Source: Pseudomonadota bacterium
Lineage (GTDB): Bacteria > Chloroflexota > UBA5177 > JAJPKF01
NCBI GenBank assembly: GCA_021323865.1
Contig: JAJPKF010000018.1
Span: forward strand, 360,984-424,983
Reading direction: 5' to 3'
DNA: 64,000 nt
The notes beneath the pieces are model-generated. The model did no database searches and was not told the origin of the DNA. It worked only from the letters and a program-made list of their open reading frames with translations. This document shows positions 16,628 to 25,374 of this stretch, piece by piece; the first letter of the stretch is position 1, and every line of letters starts with the position of its first letter. The translations under genes were made by a program, and so were the position numbers.

Positions 16628-17512
16628 ATGCCGGCCAAGCACAAGCCCAAACACCCCCGATCCTACGAGGCTGATGCCAAGCGTCTAAAGGTGATGCATC
16701 GCCGGGATCTCGGCCTGCATCCGATCCCGGTGTCACGCATTATCGGAAGCGCGGGGAAGCCGGAGCAGGTGGATGCGGATTTCAAGCCACTCCTGCCCGG
16801 CTGGGCCCAGAAGCGCTTCCAGGGTCTCTTGACGGCCGCCAAGAAGGGAACGACCTTTCAACCGATCTCCGTCTACAAGCTCCACGACCTGTACTACATC
16901 GTGGACGGTCACAACCGTGTGGCGGCGGCAAAGGAACTGGGCCAGCTCTGGATCGACGCCTACGTCACCGAGACGCTGCCCAAGGCCGAGGGGAAGGAGA
17001 ACCTCCTTTACTACGAACGGAAGCACTTTGAGGAACAGACAGGGTTGACGAAGATCATCCTGACGGAGCTATGGCGCTATCCGCGCCTGCTCGAGGTTAT
17101 TGAGGCGTACACCACCTTCACGTCGGCTCAGCTGCAGAGAGACGTGGACCTGCTGGAGGGGGCTCGCCTCTGGTATCGCGACGTTTATACGCCCATTGCC
17201 CGTCGTATACGGCAGTCCCATCTGCCGAACGTCCTGCATGACCATACGATCGGCGACATCTTTTTCGACATCTTGCAGCACCAAACCGAGCACAGTCGCG
17301 AACGCGGTCGAGCAATGACGCTTGACGAGGCATTTACCTCCTTCTCGGAGCAGCATCCTCCCCCGTTGGCCCGGCGGATCGTGAGCAAGGGGATCAGCGC
17401 CGTGACCTCACCCCTGCCCGCGCAGACACGGGGTGAGCGATTGACGCAGCAGGACGGTGTGATCGAGCCGGAACCCAGCCGGAAAGCCCGGCGGACTCTG
17501 CCCCTCGGCTGA
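16628..17512 (+). CDS. ParB-like N-terminal domain protein
   Basis: A 294-residue soluble protein. Residues about 30-115 resemble the ParB/sulfiredoxin-like fold: LHPIPVSRIIGS, FQPISVYKLHDLYYIVDGHNRVAAAKELG. The DGHNRVAAA block corresponds to the GxHRxxAA nucleotide-binding motif with Asn in place of one residue. The rest is helical and rich in charged residues and contains no helix-turn-helix that I recognise, so chromosome partitioning is unlikely. The ATG at 16628 follows AGGTGAG. A small unknown gene follows 47 bp downstream. A regulatory or nucleotide-binding role is possible. Confidence 0.65.
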   Translation: MPAKHKPKHPRSYEADAKRLKVMHRRDLGLHPIPVSRIIGSAGKPEQVDADFKPLLPGWAQKRFQGLLTAAKKGTTFQPISVYKLHDLYYIVDGHNRVAAAKELGQLWIDAYVTETLPKAEGKENLLYYERKHFEEQTGLTKIILTELWRYPRLLEVIEAYTTFTSAQLQRDVDLLEGARLWYRDVYTPIARRIRQSHLPNVLHDHTIGDIFFDILQHQTEHSRERGRAMTLDEAFTSFSEQHPPPLARRIVSKGISAVTSPLPAQTRGERLTQQDGVIEPEPSRKARRTLPLG

Positions 17513-17559
17513 TCGCTCGCCACTCGGCCGCGTTTGGAATCATGGGACGGAGAGATACG

Positions 17560-17871
17560 GTGTCCGACGCCCAGGCTGGAAGACGCGAGCTGGTCCGCTT
17601 TCGAGAGGAGGTGGGAGCGGTTGCCGTCAAACGGGATCTCTGGACGGCGACCGAGTTTGGCGCTCGACTCAATCGTCTCATGTCGGCCACGGATCGGCGA
17701 AAGGACTCCCTGTCGCTCACACAGCAAGGCCTCTTGGAGCTGGCTCGATCTCATGTTCAAGCCATGATGAACTGCCCGCGGCGCATGCGACTCGACGACA
17801 CCTGGCAGGACGATTTTGTGCTCGAGGCGCGAAAGGCAGCCGATATCCTCATCAGCCTTTACTCGAGCTGA
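17560..17871 (+). CDS. hypothetical small soluble protein
   Basis: About 103 residues, mostly alpha-helical in appearance, rich in Arg and Leu, with no membrane segment and no recognised motif. GTG 17560 follows GGAGAG at 5-base spacing; ATG 17542 in the same frame is an alternative that adds six residues. It lies just after the ParB-like gene in the same direction and ends 17 bp before a convergent phosphoesterase gene. Function unknown. Confidence 0.5.
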   Translation: MSDAQAGRRELVRFREEVGAVAVKRDLWTATEFGARLNRLMSATDRRKDSLSLTQQGLLELARSHVQAMMNCPRRMRLDDTWQDDFVLEARKAADILISLYSS

Positions 17872-17888
17872 GCAAGGACTGACCCCCA

Positions 17889-18737
17889 TTAGTCGATTTG
17901 CGATGAATGCAGCTTGAGAAAGACGACCTCGGGGCGGGCCCGGAACCGGACGGGGTAGCCGACCATGCCGAGCCCCTTCGTCACCACCAAGGGCATCCCG
18001 CCCAACCGATAGAGCCCTCGATCAAACTCCGAGTGGGCAAACCGTCGCAGGATGAAAGAACGAAGTCCCGGTATGGCGACCTGACCCCCGTGTGTGTGGC
18101 CGGCAACGGCGAGCATGAACCGGCCGGTTCGAGCCGCCTCACGCACGGCGTCTGGGCCATGTGAGAGCAGAATCGCAGGGCTCGCACCTTCGGGCAAGCG
18201 AGAGAGCAGGAGGTCGACGTCGTCATGGCCCGAGGGGGCATCGTCGAGCCCGGCCACCCATACGGGCTGGTTGGAGAAGCGGAGCATATGCGCCTGATTC
18301 CGGAGGACGGTGATGCCGCAATCCTCCAGGGCATCGGCTAGCTGGGCCGCCTGCGTGTCACCCCGCGCGAAGTCATGATTGCCGAGAACGGCCACCCTTG
18401 ACCCAGCTTCAAAGAGCGATGCAATGTGAGCCAGGTCGACCGGCGTCCACTCCTTAAATGCGAAGTCGCCCGCGAAGATCAGGAGATCAGGACGCTCGGC
18501 CCGGATCGCCCGAAGGGCTGCCGGCAGGGCGGGACAGGTCCAGGCACGCCCGTGGTTCCGTCCAATGTGGATGTCGGCGACCACGGCCACGAGGAACCCA
18601 TCCAGAGCAGCGGGCCACTCAGGCATTCTGAGCGAATACCAGACTGGCTCGAAACCGGCGCCCCATGACGAGCCGGTGAGCGCTCCGAGCACTCGTCCAA
18701 CAGCAGTTGCCGCCGAGGAGAAGATCCCCTGGCTCAA
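17889..18737 (-). CDS. membrane-associated metallophosphoesterase (YaeI-like)
   Basis: 282 residues. The metal site is complete: VADIHIGRN (DxH), FAGDFAF (GD), LGNHDF (GNHD), LSHGPD and AGHTHGGQV. The last block and the C-terminal GLYRLGGMPLVVTKGLG are typical of the YaeI/YkuE branch of phosphoesterases, which act on lipid or envelope phosphates in characterised members. The start is TTG 18737, overlapping the TGA of the DUF72 gene; a later start is possible because no clear ribosome site precedes it. Confidence 0.85.
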   Translation of the reverse strand: MSQGIFSSAATAVGRVLGALTGSSWGAGFEPVWYSLRMPEWPAALDGFLVAVVADIHIGRNHGRAWTCPALPAALRAIRAERPDLLIFAGDFAFKEWTPVDLAHIASLFEAGSRVAVLGNHDFARGDTQAAQLADALEDCGITVLRNQAHMLRFSNQPVWVAGLDDAPSGHDDVDLLLSRLPEGASPAILLSHGPDAVREAARTGRFMLAVAGHTHGGQVAIPGLRSFILRRFAHSEFDRGLYRLGGMPLVVTKGLGMVGYPVRFRARPEVVFLKLHSSQID

Positions 18738-19627
18738 CCGCTGGTCAGAAGATCAGACAGCTGTGATGCGTTCCTTACCGCGAAGTCCGAGTAACAGTTG
18801 TTCATGAGCGCGTGGACTTCGCGTGTCTCGGAGGCCAACTCCCGGATCTTGGGCACCCACTCGGACAGCTCTTTCTCGTCGTAGAGATAGCGAAACCGTT
18901 CGAGGACGCCCACGTTCGCCTTGTCCCACGTCTCGGCGCGCCGGCCATGGAACCGCACGAGCGCCATGTCACTGGTCGCCACGGCGACGGGAGGCACGCT
19001 CTGGCGCGTTCCCTGAGGTTCGTCGACGGAGGTGTATATGAGATCGTTGGCTCTCAGAAACTCAAGCGTACGATCCAGGTTCTGCTCGTTGACCCAGCTT
19101 CCATGACGGAACTCAATGGCGATTCGATAATCGGGCAGGTTTTCCCGAATCTGGCCGAGGTAGGCTTTTGAGTCCCGACCCGGGAAGAACCATGCTGGGA
19201 ACTGGAAGACCACCATGCCCAGTTTTCCGGCGCTGTGCAGCGGCATCAACCCTTGTCGGAACCGCGTCCACAGCTCTGAGCTGAGCTCGGGAGGGAGATC
19301 CTTTAGGTAGACCTTCGGCTTCTCCTGGAGTTTGGCGGGAGAAGCTTCCCGGAAGTCCTTGGGGAGGCTCTTCAGCTCGGCCGGATGCGTCGTGAGTAGC
19401 CGGAAGGCCTTGACGTCAAAGGTGAAGTCGTCCGGCGTACGCTCGGTCCAGAGCTCGGATGTGCGCTCGGAGGGGAGACTATAGTATGTGCTGTCCACTT
19501 CGACGACCCTGAATCTGGTGGCATACCGCGAGAGTCTTTCCTCGGCCGACGACGCTTCGCCATACCAGCCACTCTCGATGAGGGTCTTGTCGGTCCAGGA
19601 GCACGTGCCGGTCAGAATCGCTCCCAC
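18734..19627 (-). CDS. DUF72 (YecE-like) protein
   Basis: A 297-residue TIM-barrel protein of the DUF72 family. Recognisable blocks: TGTCSWTDKTLIESGWYG, YATRFRVVEVDSTYYSLPS, DFTFDVKAFRLLTTH, GMVVFQFPAWF, IAIEFRHGSWV, RFHGRRAETWDKANV and VHALMNNCYSDFAV. The biochemical role of the family is not established. The GTG start at 19627 follows a strong AGGAGGG. Its stop overlaps the TTG of the phosphoesterase, so the two are co-translated, and it is divergent from the deacetylase gene with a 56-bp gap that must hold both promoters. Confidence 0.88.
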   Translation of the reverse strand: MGAILTGTCSWTDKTLIESGWYGEASSAEERLSRYATRFRVVEVDSTYYSLPSERTSELWTERTPDDFTFDVKAFRLLTTHPAELKSLPKDFREASPAKLQEKPKVYLKDLPPELSSELWTRFRQGLMPLHSAGKLGMVVFQFPAWFFPGRDSKAYLGQIRENLPDYRIAIEFRHGSWVNEQNLDRTLEFLRANDLIYTSVDEPQGTRQSVPPVAVATSDMALVRFHGRRAETWDKANVGVLERFRYLYDEKELSEWVPKIRELASETREVHALMNNCYSDFAVRNASQLSDLLTSG

Positions 19628-19683
19628 CAGACCCTCCTGTATGAGCGAGTACCCGCCATTTTATCGGCCCGAAGAACTCCACT

Positions 19684-20835
19684 TTGGCTGATTCCGAAGG
19701 GACGGGCGGTGAGAGGACCCTGCCGCCGACGCTAATCTATTCGGAGCAGGTTATGGGATACGACTTCGGTCCGGCTCATCCGCTGCGCCCCGTTCGGTAC
19801 CGGCTGACTCGCGACCTCATGGATGCCTCAGGTCTCTTGGGAGCGGCTGGCGCTCAGGTCATTCCACCTCGGCCGGCCCAACCCGCGGAGCTGGAAGCCG
19901 TGCACGAACCGGCCTACATCAAGGCGGTTGCAAATGCCGGCCACAATTCGGGGTCGGGGGCCCCGGGTATGGGTCTGGGTGCCGGCGACAACCCGGTCTT
20001 TCCCGAGATGCACGAGGTATCGTCTCTGGTCGCCGGCGGTTCGGTGCGCGCAGCCGAAATGGTGCTCAACGGTAAGACATCGTTCGCCTTCAACATTGCA
20101 GGTGGGCTGCATCATGCATTGCCCGCCCGAGCCTCCGGTTTCTGCATCTACAACGATCCGGCAGTGGCCATAGCCTGGCTGCTGTCGCAAGGACTGGAGC
20201 GGATTCTTTACCTCGACACGGATGCTCATCACGGGGATGGGGTTCAGTGGATCTTCTACCGGGATCCACGGGTGATGACGATTTCCATCCATGAGTCGGG
20301 GAGGTTTCTGTTCCCGGGGACGGGGGACGTCGACGAGATCGGTAGCGGGCCGGCGAAGGGCACCTCGATCAACGTCCCGCTCGATCCCGGAGCCTCGGAC
20401 GCCGATGTGCTCCTGGCGTTGGACGAGGTCGCCTTGCCCCTCGCCGCAGCCTTCCAGCCGCAGTTCGTCGTTCTCCAGCATGGCTGTGATGCCCATCGTG
20501 CGGACCCGCTGACGCATCTCGAATGTTCCCTGCACGTATTCCCCGCCATCGCCGAACGGGAACGGCACCTCGTCGAGAGGTCAGGCGGAATGGCGATCGG
20601 CGGCGGTGGCGGAGGCTATGCCTACCGGGATGTGGTTCCCCTCGCGTGGACGACCTCCTTCGCGCAGCTTACGGGCCTCAAGCTTCCGGATCGGGTGCCG
20701 GATACCTGGGAGGGCGCGTCAGATCTACCCTTCGACACCTTTGACGGTGACGAACCCGGCCCTGCGGAGCCATTGCCCAGCACGCGAAAGACGATCGCCC
20801 GACTGTGGCGGGAGCTGGGTCACCCGCAGCTCTAA
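19684..20835 (+). CDS. histone deacetylase-family protein, AcuC-like
   Basis: 383 residues of the zinc-dependent deacetylase superfamily; AcuC-type members deacetylate acetyl-CoA synthetase and support acetate or acetoin use. Visible: YDFGPAHPLRPVRY, HEPAYIKAV, IAGGLHHALPARASGFCIYNDPAVAI, LYLDTDAHHGDGVQW (zinc ligands D and H), FVVLQHGCDAHRADPL (second Asp) and AIGGGGGGYAY. The TTG at 19684 is the only upstream start that keeps the family N-terminus; its ribosome site is weak. The acetate link with ackA/xfp 10 kb away is suggestive only. Confidence 0.85.
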   Translation: MADSEGTGGERTLPPTLIYSEQVMGYDFGPAHPLRPVRYRLTRDLMDASGLLGAAGAQVIPPRPAQPAELEAVHEPAYIKAVANAGHNSGSGAPGMGLGAGDNPVFPEMHEVSSLVAGGSVRAAEMVLNGKTSFAFNIAGGLHHALPARASGFCIYNDPAVAIAWLLSQGLERILYLDTDAHHGDGVQWIFYRDPRVMTISIHESGRFLFPGTGDVDEIGSGPAKGTSINVPLDPGASDADVLLALDEVALPLAAAFQPQFVVLQHGCDAHRADPLTHLECSLHVFPAIAERERHLVERSGGMAIGGGGGGYAYRDVVPLAWTTSFAQLTGLKLPDRVPDTWEGASDLPFDTFDGDEPGPAEPLPSTRKTIARLWRELGHPQL

Positions 20836-20851
20836 CCCAAATCCCGAAATC

Positions 20852-20857
20852 TATAAT
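20852..20857 (+). promoter_or_regulatory. possible -10 element (TATAAT) ahead of asparaginase gene
   Basis: A perfect TATAAT lies in the 87-bp gap between the deacetylase stop and the asparaginase GTG. No convincing -35 is seen at the usual distance, so this is a weak call. Confidence 0.35.
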
Positions 20858-20922
20858 GCGGCGTTCAGCCGTACCGGGGATGCGACATCAGAACCTTCAC
20901 GCCGACGAAGCTCGTTGTACGC

Positions 20923-21933
20923 GTGCCGGAATCGGCCTTTGAAGGAGATGTGCCGCTGGCGGTAGCGACCCGCGGCGGACACGTCGAGAGCCTGCATCGA
21001 GGCACTGTTGCCGTCGTCACTCCGGAGGGGGAGCTGGTCGCCGGCCTTGGGAATGGCAGCCAGCGTACCTTCATGCGTTCGTCTGCCAAGCCGTTTCAGG
21101 CAATGGCGTTGGTACTCACGGGTGCGGCCGATGCCCTAGAGCTCAGGGACGAGGATCTGGCGATCGCCGCTTCTTCCCATTCCGGAGAGCCGGGACATGT
21201 GACCGCGGTCAAGCGGCTGCTGGAGAAGGCGGGAGTACCGCCCGAAGCCCTGCGATGCGGGACTCACACACCGCTGAACGCGTCAGCGGCGAGGGCGCTC
21301 CAAAGTGCTGGAGAAGACCCATCGCCTGTACATAACAATTGTTCCGGCAAACACGCCGGCATGCTGGCGGCATGCTGCTTCATGGGTTGGCCGTTGGACA
21401 CGTATCTCCAGCCTGATCACCCCTTGCAGCGGCTCAATCGAGAAGTCCTCGGCACCTTTGTCGGGCGGGACCCTTCGGACATCGATCTTGGCGTGGATGG
21501 GTGCGGGGTCCCAGTGTTCCATGTGGCCGTGAGGGAAATTGCGCTGGCCTTTGCCCGACTGGCGACGGGAAGGTCTTTGCCGCCAGAGTTCAGCCGGGCC
21601 GCGTCAAGGGTACGAACCGCAATGATGACCTATCCGTTTCTGGTCGCGGGTACGGGGCGGTTCGATACGGAACTCATGTCCGCGGCAGACGGGCGCTTGG
21701 TCGCCAAGGGGGGCGCCCAGGGCGGCGAGGGGATCGGAGCGTTGGACGGGGTGGGCATCGGGATCAAGATCTCGGATGGAAGCAGTCAGAGCATGTGGCC
21801 CGTTGCCGGCCGGTTACTGGAACGGCTCGATCTGTCGACGGCTGGTCTAGCCGGGCAGGATCATCTCCGGCGGGTGGAGCTTCGCAATCATGCCGGCACG
21901 GTGACTGGGGCCATTGAGGCCTGCTTTTCGTGA
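20923..21933 (+). CDS. L-asparaginase II family protein
   Basis: 336 residues of the asparaginase II family (Rhizobium-type/AnsB-like fold distinct from E. coli asparaginases), predicted to hydrolyse L-asparagine to aspartate and ammonia. Blocks: ESLHRGTVAVV, FMRSSAKPFQAMALV, AASSHSGEPGHVTAV, NNCSGKHAGMLAAC, DGCGVPVFHVAV and MTYPFLVAGTGRFDTELM. The GTG at 20923 gives the shortest family-consistent N-terminus. Its TGA overlaps the GTG of the D-Ala-D-Ala ligase, so the two are coupled. Confidence 0.87.
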   Translation: MPESAFEGDVPLAVATRGGHVESLHRGTVAVVTPEGELVAGLGNGSQRTFMRSSAKPFQAMALVLTGAADALELRDEDLAIAASSHSGEPGHVTAVKRLLEKAGVPPEALRCGTHTPLNASAARALQSAGEDPSPVHNNCSGKHAGMLAACCFMGWPLDTYLQPDHPLQRLNREVLGTFVGRDPSDIDLGVDGCGVPVFHVAVREIALAFARLATGRSLPPEFSRAASRVRTAMMTYPFLVAGTGRFDTELMSAADGRLVAKGGAQGGEGIGALDGVGIGIKISDGSSQSMWPVAGRLLERLDLSTAGLAGQDHLRRVELRNHAGTVTGAIEACFS

Positions 21934-23033
21934 GCGGAGGTGCTGAGGAGCGACCGCGAGTTCGGCTCGGCGTCCTCTTTGGGGGGCGGTCGGACGAGCA
22001 CGAAGTATCCGTTTCCTCGGCCCGTTCACTGATGCATGCCGTCAACCCGGAACGCCTGGAGATTGTGCCGATCGGCATCACCAAGCGAGGCGCTTGGCTG
22101 CTCGGTCAAGACCCGCAGCTCCTGACCGAGGGCATCGTGCCCGCCGCCGGGCCGGACTCCGTGGAGCTGGTTCCCGACATCAGTCATAAGGCCTTGGTTC
22201 CCGTCCATCGAGACGGCCTGGACCATCGCACAAGTGTGGTCGATGTCGTGTTCCCGCTCCTGCATGGTCCATACGGGGAAGATGGGACCGTCCAGGGCAT
22301 GCTGGAGCTTGCCGGAGTTCCCTACATCGGAGCAGGTGTCGCCTCTTCCGCCGTGGGAATGGATAAGGCTCTCATGAAGGCGCTCTTCGTTCAGGCGGGC
22401 CTACCGGTAACCACGTACCTGGTGTTCCAGGCTCACGAGTGGCGGGCGGATCCCGTCGCCGTCCTCAACCGTATCGAGACTCAGGTGTCCTTACCCGCCT
22501 TCGTCAAGCCCTGCCGCCTGGGCTCCAGTGTGGGTATCTCGAAGGCCAAGACCCGAGACGAGCTGTGGGCCTCAATCGCTCTGGCCGTCGCGCACGATCG
22601 CAAGATCATCGTCGAGCAGGCGGTTCGCGGGCGAGAGGTGGAGTGCGGCCTGCTCGGCAATCATATTCCGACTGTGTCTGTCTTTGGAGAAGTCATCGCT
22701 CATCACGAGTTCTATGACTACGAGGCGAAGTACACCGACGGGCTGGCCGACCTGATCATCCCTGCCAAGTTGACGGCCACGGAGGTTTCGGGACTCAGCG
22801 AAATGGCCATCCGCGCGTTCCAGGCAATCGATGCCGCGGGGATGGCGCGCGTCGACTTTTTCATCGAGAGCGACACCCGGCGCTTGATCCTCAACGAGAT
22901 CAACACCATCCCGGGCTTTGCCCCGACCAGTATGTTCCCAAAGCTGTGGGAGGCGAGCGGGCTCAGCTACGGGGAGCTCGTTGAGCGGCTGGTTGAACTT
23001 GCCCTGGAGCGCTATGCCGAAGAGCACCAGTAG
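21930..23033 (+). CDS. ddl: D-alanine--D-alanine ligase
   Basis: 367 residues of the ATP-grasp enzyme that makes the D-Ala-D-Ala dipeptide of peptidoglycan. Motifs: LFGGRSDEHEVSVSSA, PLLHGPYGEDGTVQGMLEL, YIGAGVASSAVGMDKALMK, PAFVKPCRLGSSVGISK, EVECGLLGN, RVDFFIESDTRRLILNEIN and PGFAPTSMFPKLW. The GTG at 21930 overlaps the asparaginase stop and lies just before GGAGG-like sequence. The Tyr or Phe that sets depsipeptide specificity was not examined, but the family is clear. Confidence 0.94.
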   Translation: MSGGAEERPRVRLGVLFGGRSDEHEVSVSSARSLMHAVNPERLEIVPIGITKRGAWLLGQDPQLLTEGIVPAAGPDSVELVPDISHKALVPVHRDGLDHRTSVVDVVFPLLHGPYGEDGTVQGMLELAGVPYIGAGVASSAVGMDKALMKALFVQAGLPVTTYLVFQAHEWRADPVAVLNRIETQVSLPAFVKPCRLGSSVGISKAKTRDELWASIALAVAHDRKIIVEQAVRGREVECGLLGNHIPTVSVFGEVIAHHEFYDYEAKYTDGLADLIIPAKLTATEVSGLSEMAIRAFQAIDAAGMARVDFFIESDTRRLILNEINTIPGFAPTSMFPKLWEASGLSYGELVERLVELALERYAEEHQ

Positions 23034-23070
23034 CGAAAGGGCCGCCTCACTCTGGCTGGCAGTAACAAGC

Positions 23071-23147
23071 TGGCGCCCCTAGAGGGACTCGAACCCCCGA
23101 CGCAGCACTTAGGACGCGCTCGCTCTATCCATCTGAGCTATAGGGGC
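23071..23147 (-). tRNA. tRNA-Arg (anticodon CCT)
   Basis: On the minus strand the gene begins GCCCCTATAGCTCAG at 23147 and folds as a standard cloverleaf. The acceptor GCCCCTA pairs TAGGGGC, the anticodon arm AGCGC/GTGCT closes loop GTCCTAA with CCT at 23113-23111, and the T arm carries GGTTCGAGTCC. The discriminator G and CCA (23073-23071) are encoded. It lies between the convergent ddl and kinase genes. Confidence 0.93.
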
Positions 23148-23191
23148 GGGCGACTCAGTATATCGACGCAGACCTGCGGCGGCAGCGAGGG

Positions 23192-24688
23192 CTAGGCGGA
23201 GCCGACCGGCACCTCGAGTGGAGGCTCTGCGGTCTTGCCGCGACGCCTTGGTCGTGGCGTGCGCTGCGACGGCGGATTCCATGGAAGGGGAAAGGTGACG
23301 GTGAAAGTCGATCCTTCCCCCTTGCGGCTGGACACGTCAATGGTGGCGCCATGGGCGGTGGCGATCCAGTGCACGATGGCAAGGCCAAGGCCCGTGCTCC
23401 CTTCAGGACCTGCACGCGCTCGGTCTACCCGATAGAAGCGCTGGAAGATATGGGGCAGATGCTTCTCCTCGATGCCCTCGCCGGTGTCTGCCACGGTCAG
23501 CTGGCCCTTCTGCTTGTCTTTCATGCCGACGGAGACGGAGATAGTTCCTCCGGCAGGTGTGTATTTGAGGGCATTGTCGATGAGATTCATGGCAAGCTGC
23601 CGGAGCCGGTCAGCATCGCCGTCGATCATGATTGGGCGGACGTTGACGACCAGATGCACACCCTTCTCGGCGGCCAGCTCGCGTACCTTGTCCGCGGCCC
23701 AGCCGGCGACCGCGTCCAGGCGAACCGGCTCACGGTCGATCGACTCCTGGCCCGCCTCGGCGCGTGCCAGAAGCAAGAGATCGCCCACCATCCGCGACAT
23801 CCTCTCCGCCTCCTCCTGGATGCTGGAAAGCGTCTTGGCATACTCCTGAGGGCTGCGCTCGCGGCGGAGCGCCAGAGATGCCTGCGCGTGAATGACGCTT
23901 AGGGGTGTGCGCAGCTCGTGGGATACGTCGGCGGTGAGGCGCCGCTGCTCCTTGAAGGCGGTCTCGAGGCGCCCAATCATGTCGTCGAATGTCTGGGCAA
24001 GCCGTCCCAGCTCGTCATCGCGGGTGGTTCCAATACGCCGGCTCAGGTCACTACCGGTGATGGACTGGGCAGTGAGTCGCAGATCCTCCACCGGCGCCAG
24101 CGCCCGAGAAGCCAAGACCCAGCCGCCCAGGAGGGCGATAAGAAGACTGATGGGAATGCCCAGGAACAGAGCAGTACGCAATCGGGACTGGGCGTGTGTC
24201 ACGCTGTCCAGCGATCCCTGGAGGGACACCGCCCCCACGATCTGATGGTGCCGGCTCCGAGAGTAGACGGCATAGGTGCAAACGAGCTGGTCCGACTTGG
24301 TGCTGTGGCAGCCTTGTTTGCCGGTGAAGAGCGTGTTGATGAGCTGCTGATTCGCGTAGTGCCCACTGGGAGGCCCGAAGCTGAGCTGCTGTAGGTTGAC
24401 CTTCCCCTGGTACTTGATGGAGAGCTGACCGAGAAGATTCGTGTTGCGCTGAACCTTCCCGAGGTGAGAGGGCGACGACGCGGCTTCGGACGTAAGCACC
24501 CTCCGGTAGCTTTGCGTAATGTGATTGACGTCGGCCGCGATGCTGGCGATCAGGAAGAAGTAGACGCCCAGCGAGAAGGCGAGCAGAACGGCTGCCAGGA
24601 CGGCAACATACCAGACGGTCAACCGGAAGCGAATGCTGCGGCGGTCAAGGATGGGTATCGGGACCCTCAGCAGCCGATGCAAGTTCAT
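23192..24688 (-). CDS. sensor histidine kinase (two-TM, HAMP)
   Basis: 498 residues. Two membrane helices (about residues 25-50 and 175-197) flank a 125-residue extracytoplasmic domain with two Cys (QGCHS and LVCTY). A HAMP linker follows, then H-box TADVSHELRTPLSVIHAQ, N-box LRQLAMNLIDNALKYTP, G1 TVADTGEGI and G2 GSTGLGLAIVHWIATAHGA. The C-terminus is a basic Pro/Arg-rich tail. The ATG at 24688 overlaps the TGA of the regulator gene. Confidence 0.92.
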   Translation of the reverse strand: MNLHRLLRVPIPILDRRSIRFRLTVWYVAVLAAVLLAFSLGVYFFLIASIAADVNHITQSYRRVLTSEAASSPSHLGKVQRNTNLLGQLSIKYQGKVNLQQLSFGPPSGHYANQQLINTLFTGKQGCHSTKSDQLVCTYAVYSRSRHHQIVGAVSLQGSLDSVTHAQSRLRTALFLGIPISLLIALLGGWVLASRALAPVEDLRLTAQSITGSDLSRRIGTTRDDELGRLAQTFDDMIGRLETAFKEQRRLTADVSHELRTPLSVIHAQASLALRRERSPQEYAKTLSSIQEEAERMSRMVGDLLLLARAEAGQESIDREPVRLDAVAGWAADKVRELAAEKGVHLVVNVRPIMIDGDADRLRQLAMNLIDNALKYTPAGGTISVSVGMKDKQKGQLTVADTGEGIEEKHLPHIFQRFYRVDRARAGPEGSTGLGLAIVHWIATAHGATIDVSSRKGEGSTFTVTFPLPWNPPSQRTPRPRRRGKTAEPPLEVPVGSA

Positions 24689-25365
24689 GAAAAGTCCTGG
24701 CTTCGCAGCCGGTAGCCCGCTCCTCGAACCGTTTCCACCAGTCGCATCTGGGCATTCTCGTCAATCTTGCTGCGAAGCCGACGCATGTATACGTCGACGA
24801 TATTTGAGAATCCCTCGTAGGAATCGTCCCATACGTGCTCCATGAGCTCGGCGCGGCTCACGACCTTGTTGGGGTGATGCATCATGTATTCCAGGATGGA
24901 GTACTCCGTCTGAGTGAGGTTGATTTGGCTCGCGCCCCGTTTGACCGTGTGAGATGCCACATCCAGCACAAGGTCGGCCACCTGAAGCTTCGTGCTCCGG
25001 ACGTCTGAGCTTCGCCTGACGAGCGCTCGCACCCGAGCAATCAGCTCGTCGATCGCGAAGGGCTTGACGACGTAGTCATCGGCTCCGTCGTTCAGACCCG
25101 AAACCCGATCCTGTACCCGGTCGCGTGCCGTGAGGATGAGGATCGGAGTCTTGACGCCATGCTCGCGCAGCTCCCGGATGACCTCGGTCCCCTGCCGCTT
25201 GGGCAGCATGAGGTCAAGGACGATGGCGTCGTACTCGTTCACAAAGGCCATTTCCTCACCATGCTCGCCATCATAGGCAACATCGACCGCATACCGCTCC
25301 TCCTCGAACGCCTGTTGGAGCACAGCGTTGAGCTTCGTGTCGTCCTCGACAATAAGGAGCCGCAT
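24685..25365 (-). CDS. OmpR-family response regulator
   Basis: 226 residues. The receiver has E7-D8-D9, phospho-acceptor D51 (AIVLDLMLPKRQG) and Lys in DDYVVKPFAIDEL. The winged-helix domain contains INLTQTEYSILEYMMHHP, VVSRAELMEHVWDDSYEGF, VDVYMRRLRSKID and ETVRGAGYRLR. It starts nine bases after the folK stop on the same strand and is followed by its kinase, so folK, regulator and kinase may share a transcript. Confidence 0.92.
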   Translation of the reverse strand: MRLLIVEDDTKLNAVLQQAFEEERYAVDVAYDGEHGEEMAFVNEYDAIVLDLMLPKRQGTEVIRELREHGVKTPILILTARDRVQDRVSGLNDGADDYVVKPFAIDELIARVRALVRRSSDVRSTKLQVADLVLDVASHTVKRGASQINLTQTEYSILEYMMHHPNKVVSRAELMEHVWDDSYEGFSNIVDVYMRRLRSKIDENAQMRLVETVRGAGYRLRSQDFS

Positions 25366-25374
25366 GTCACGCCA

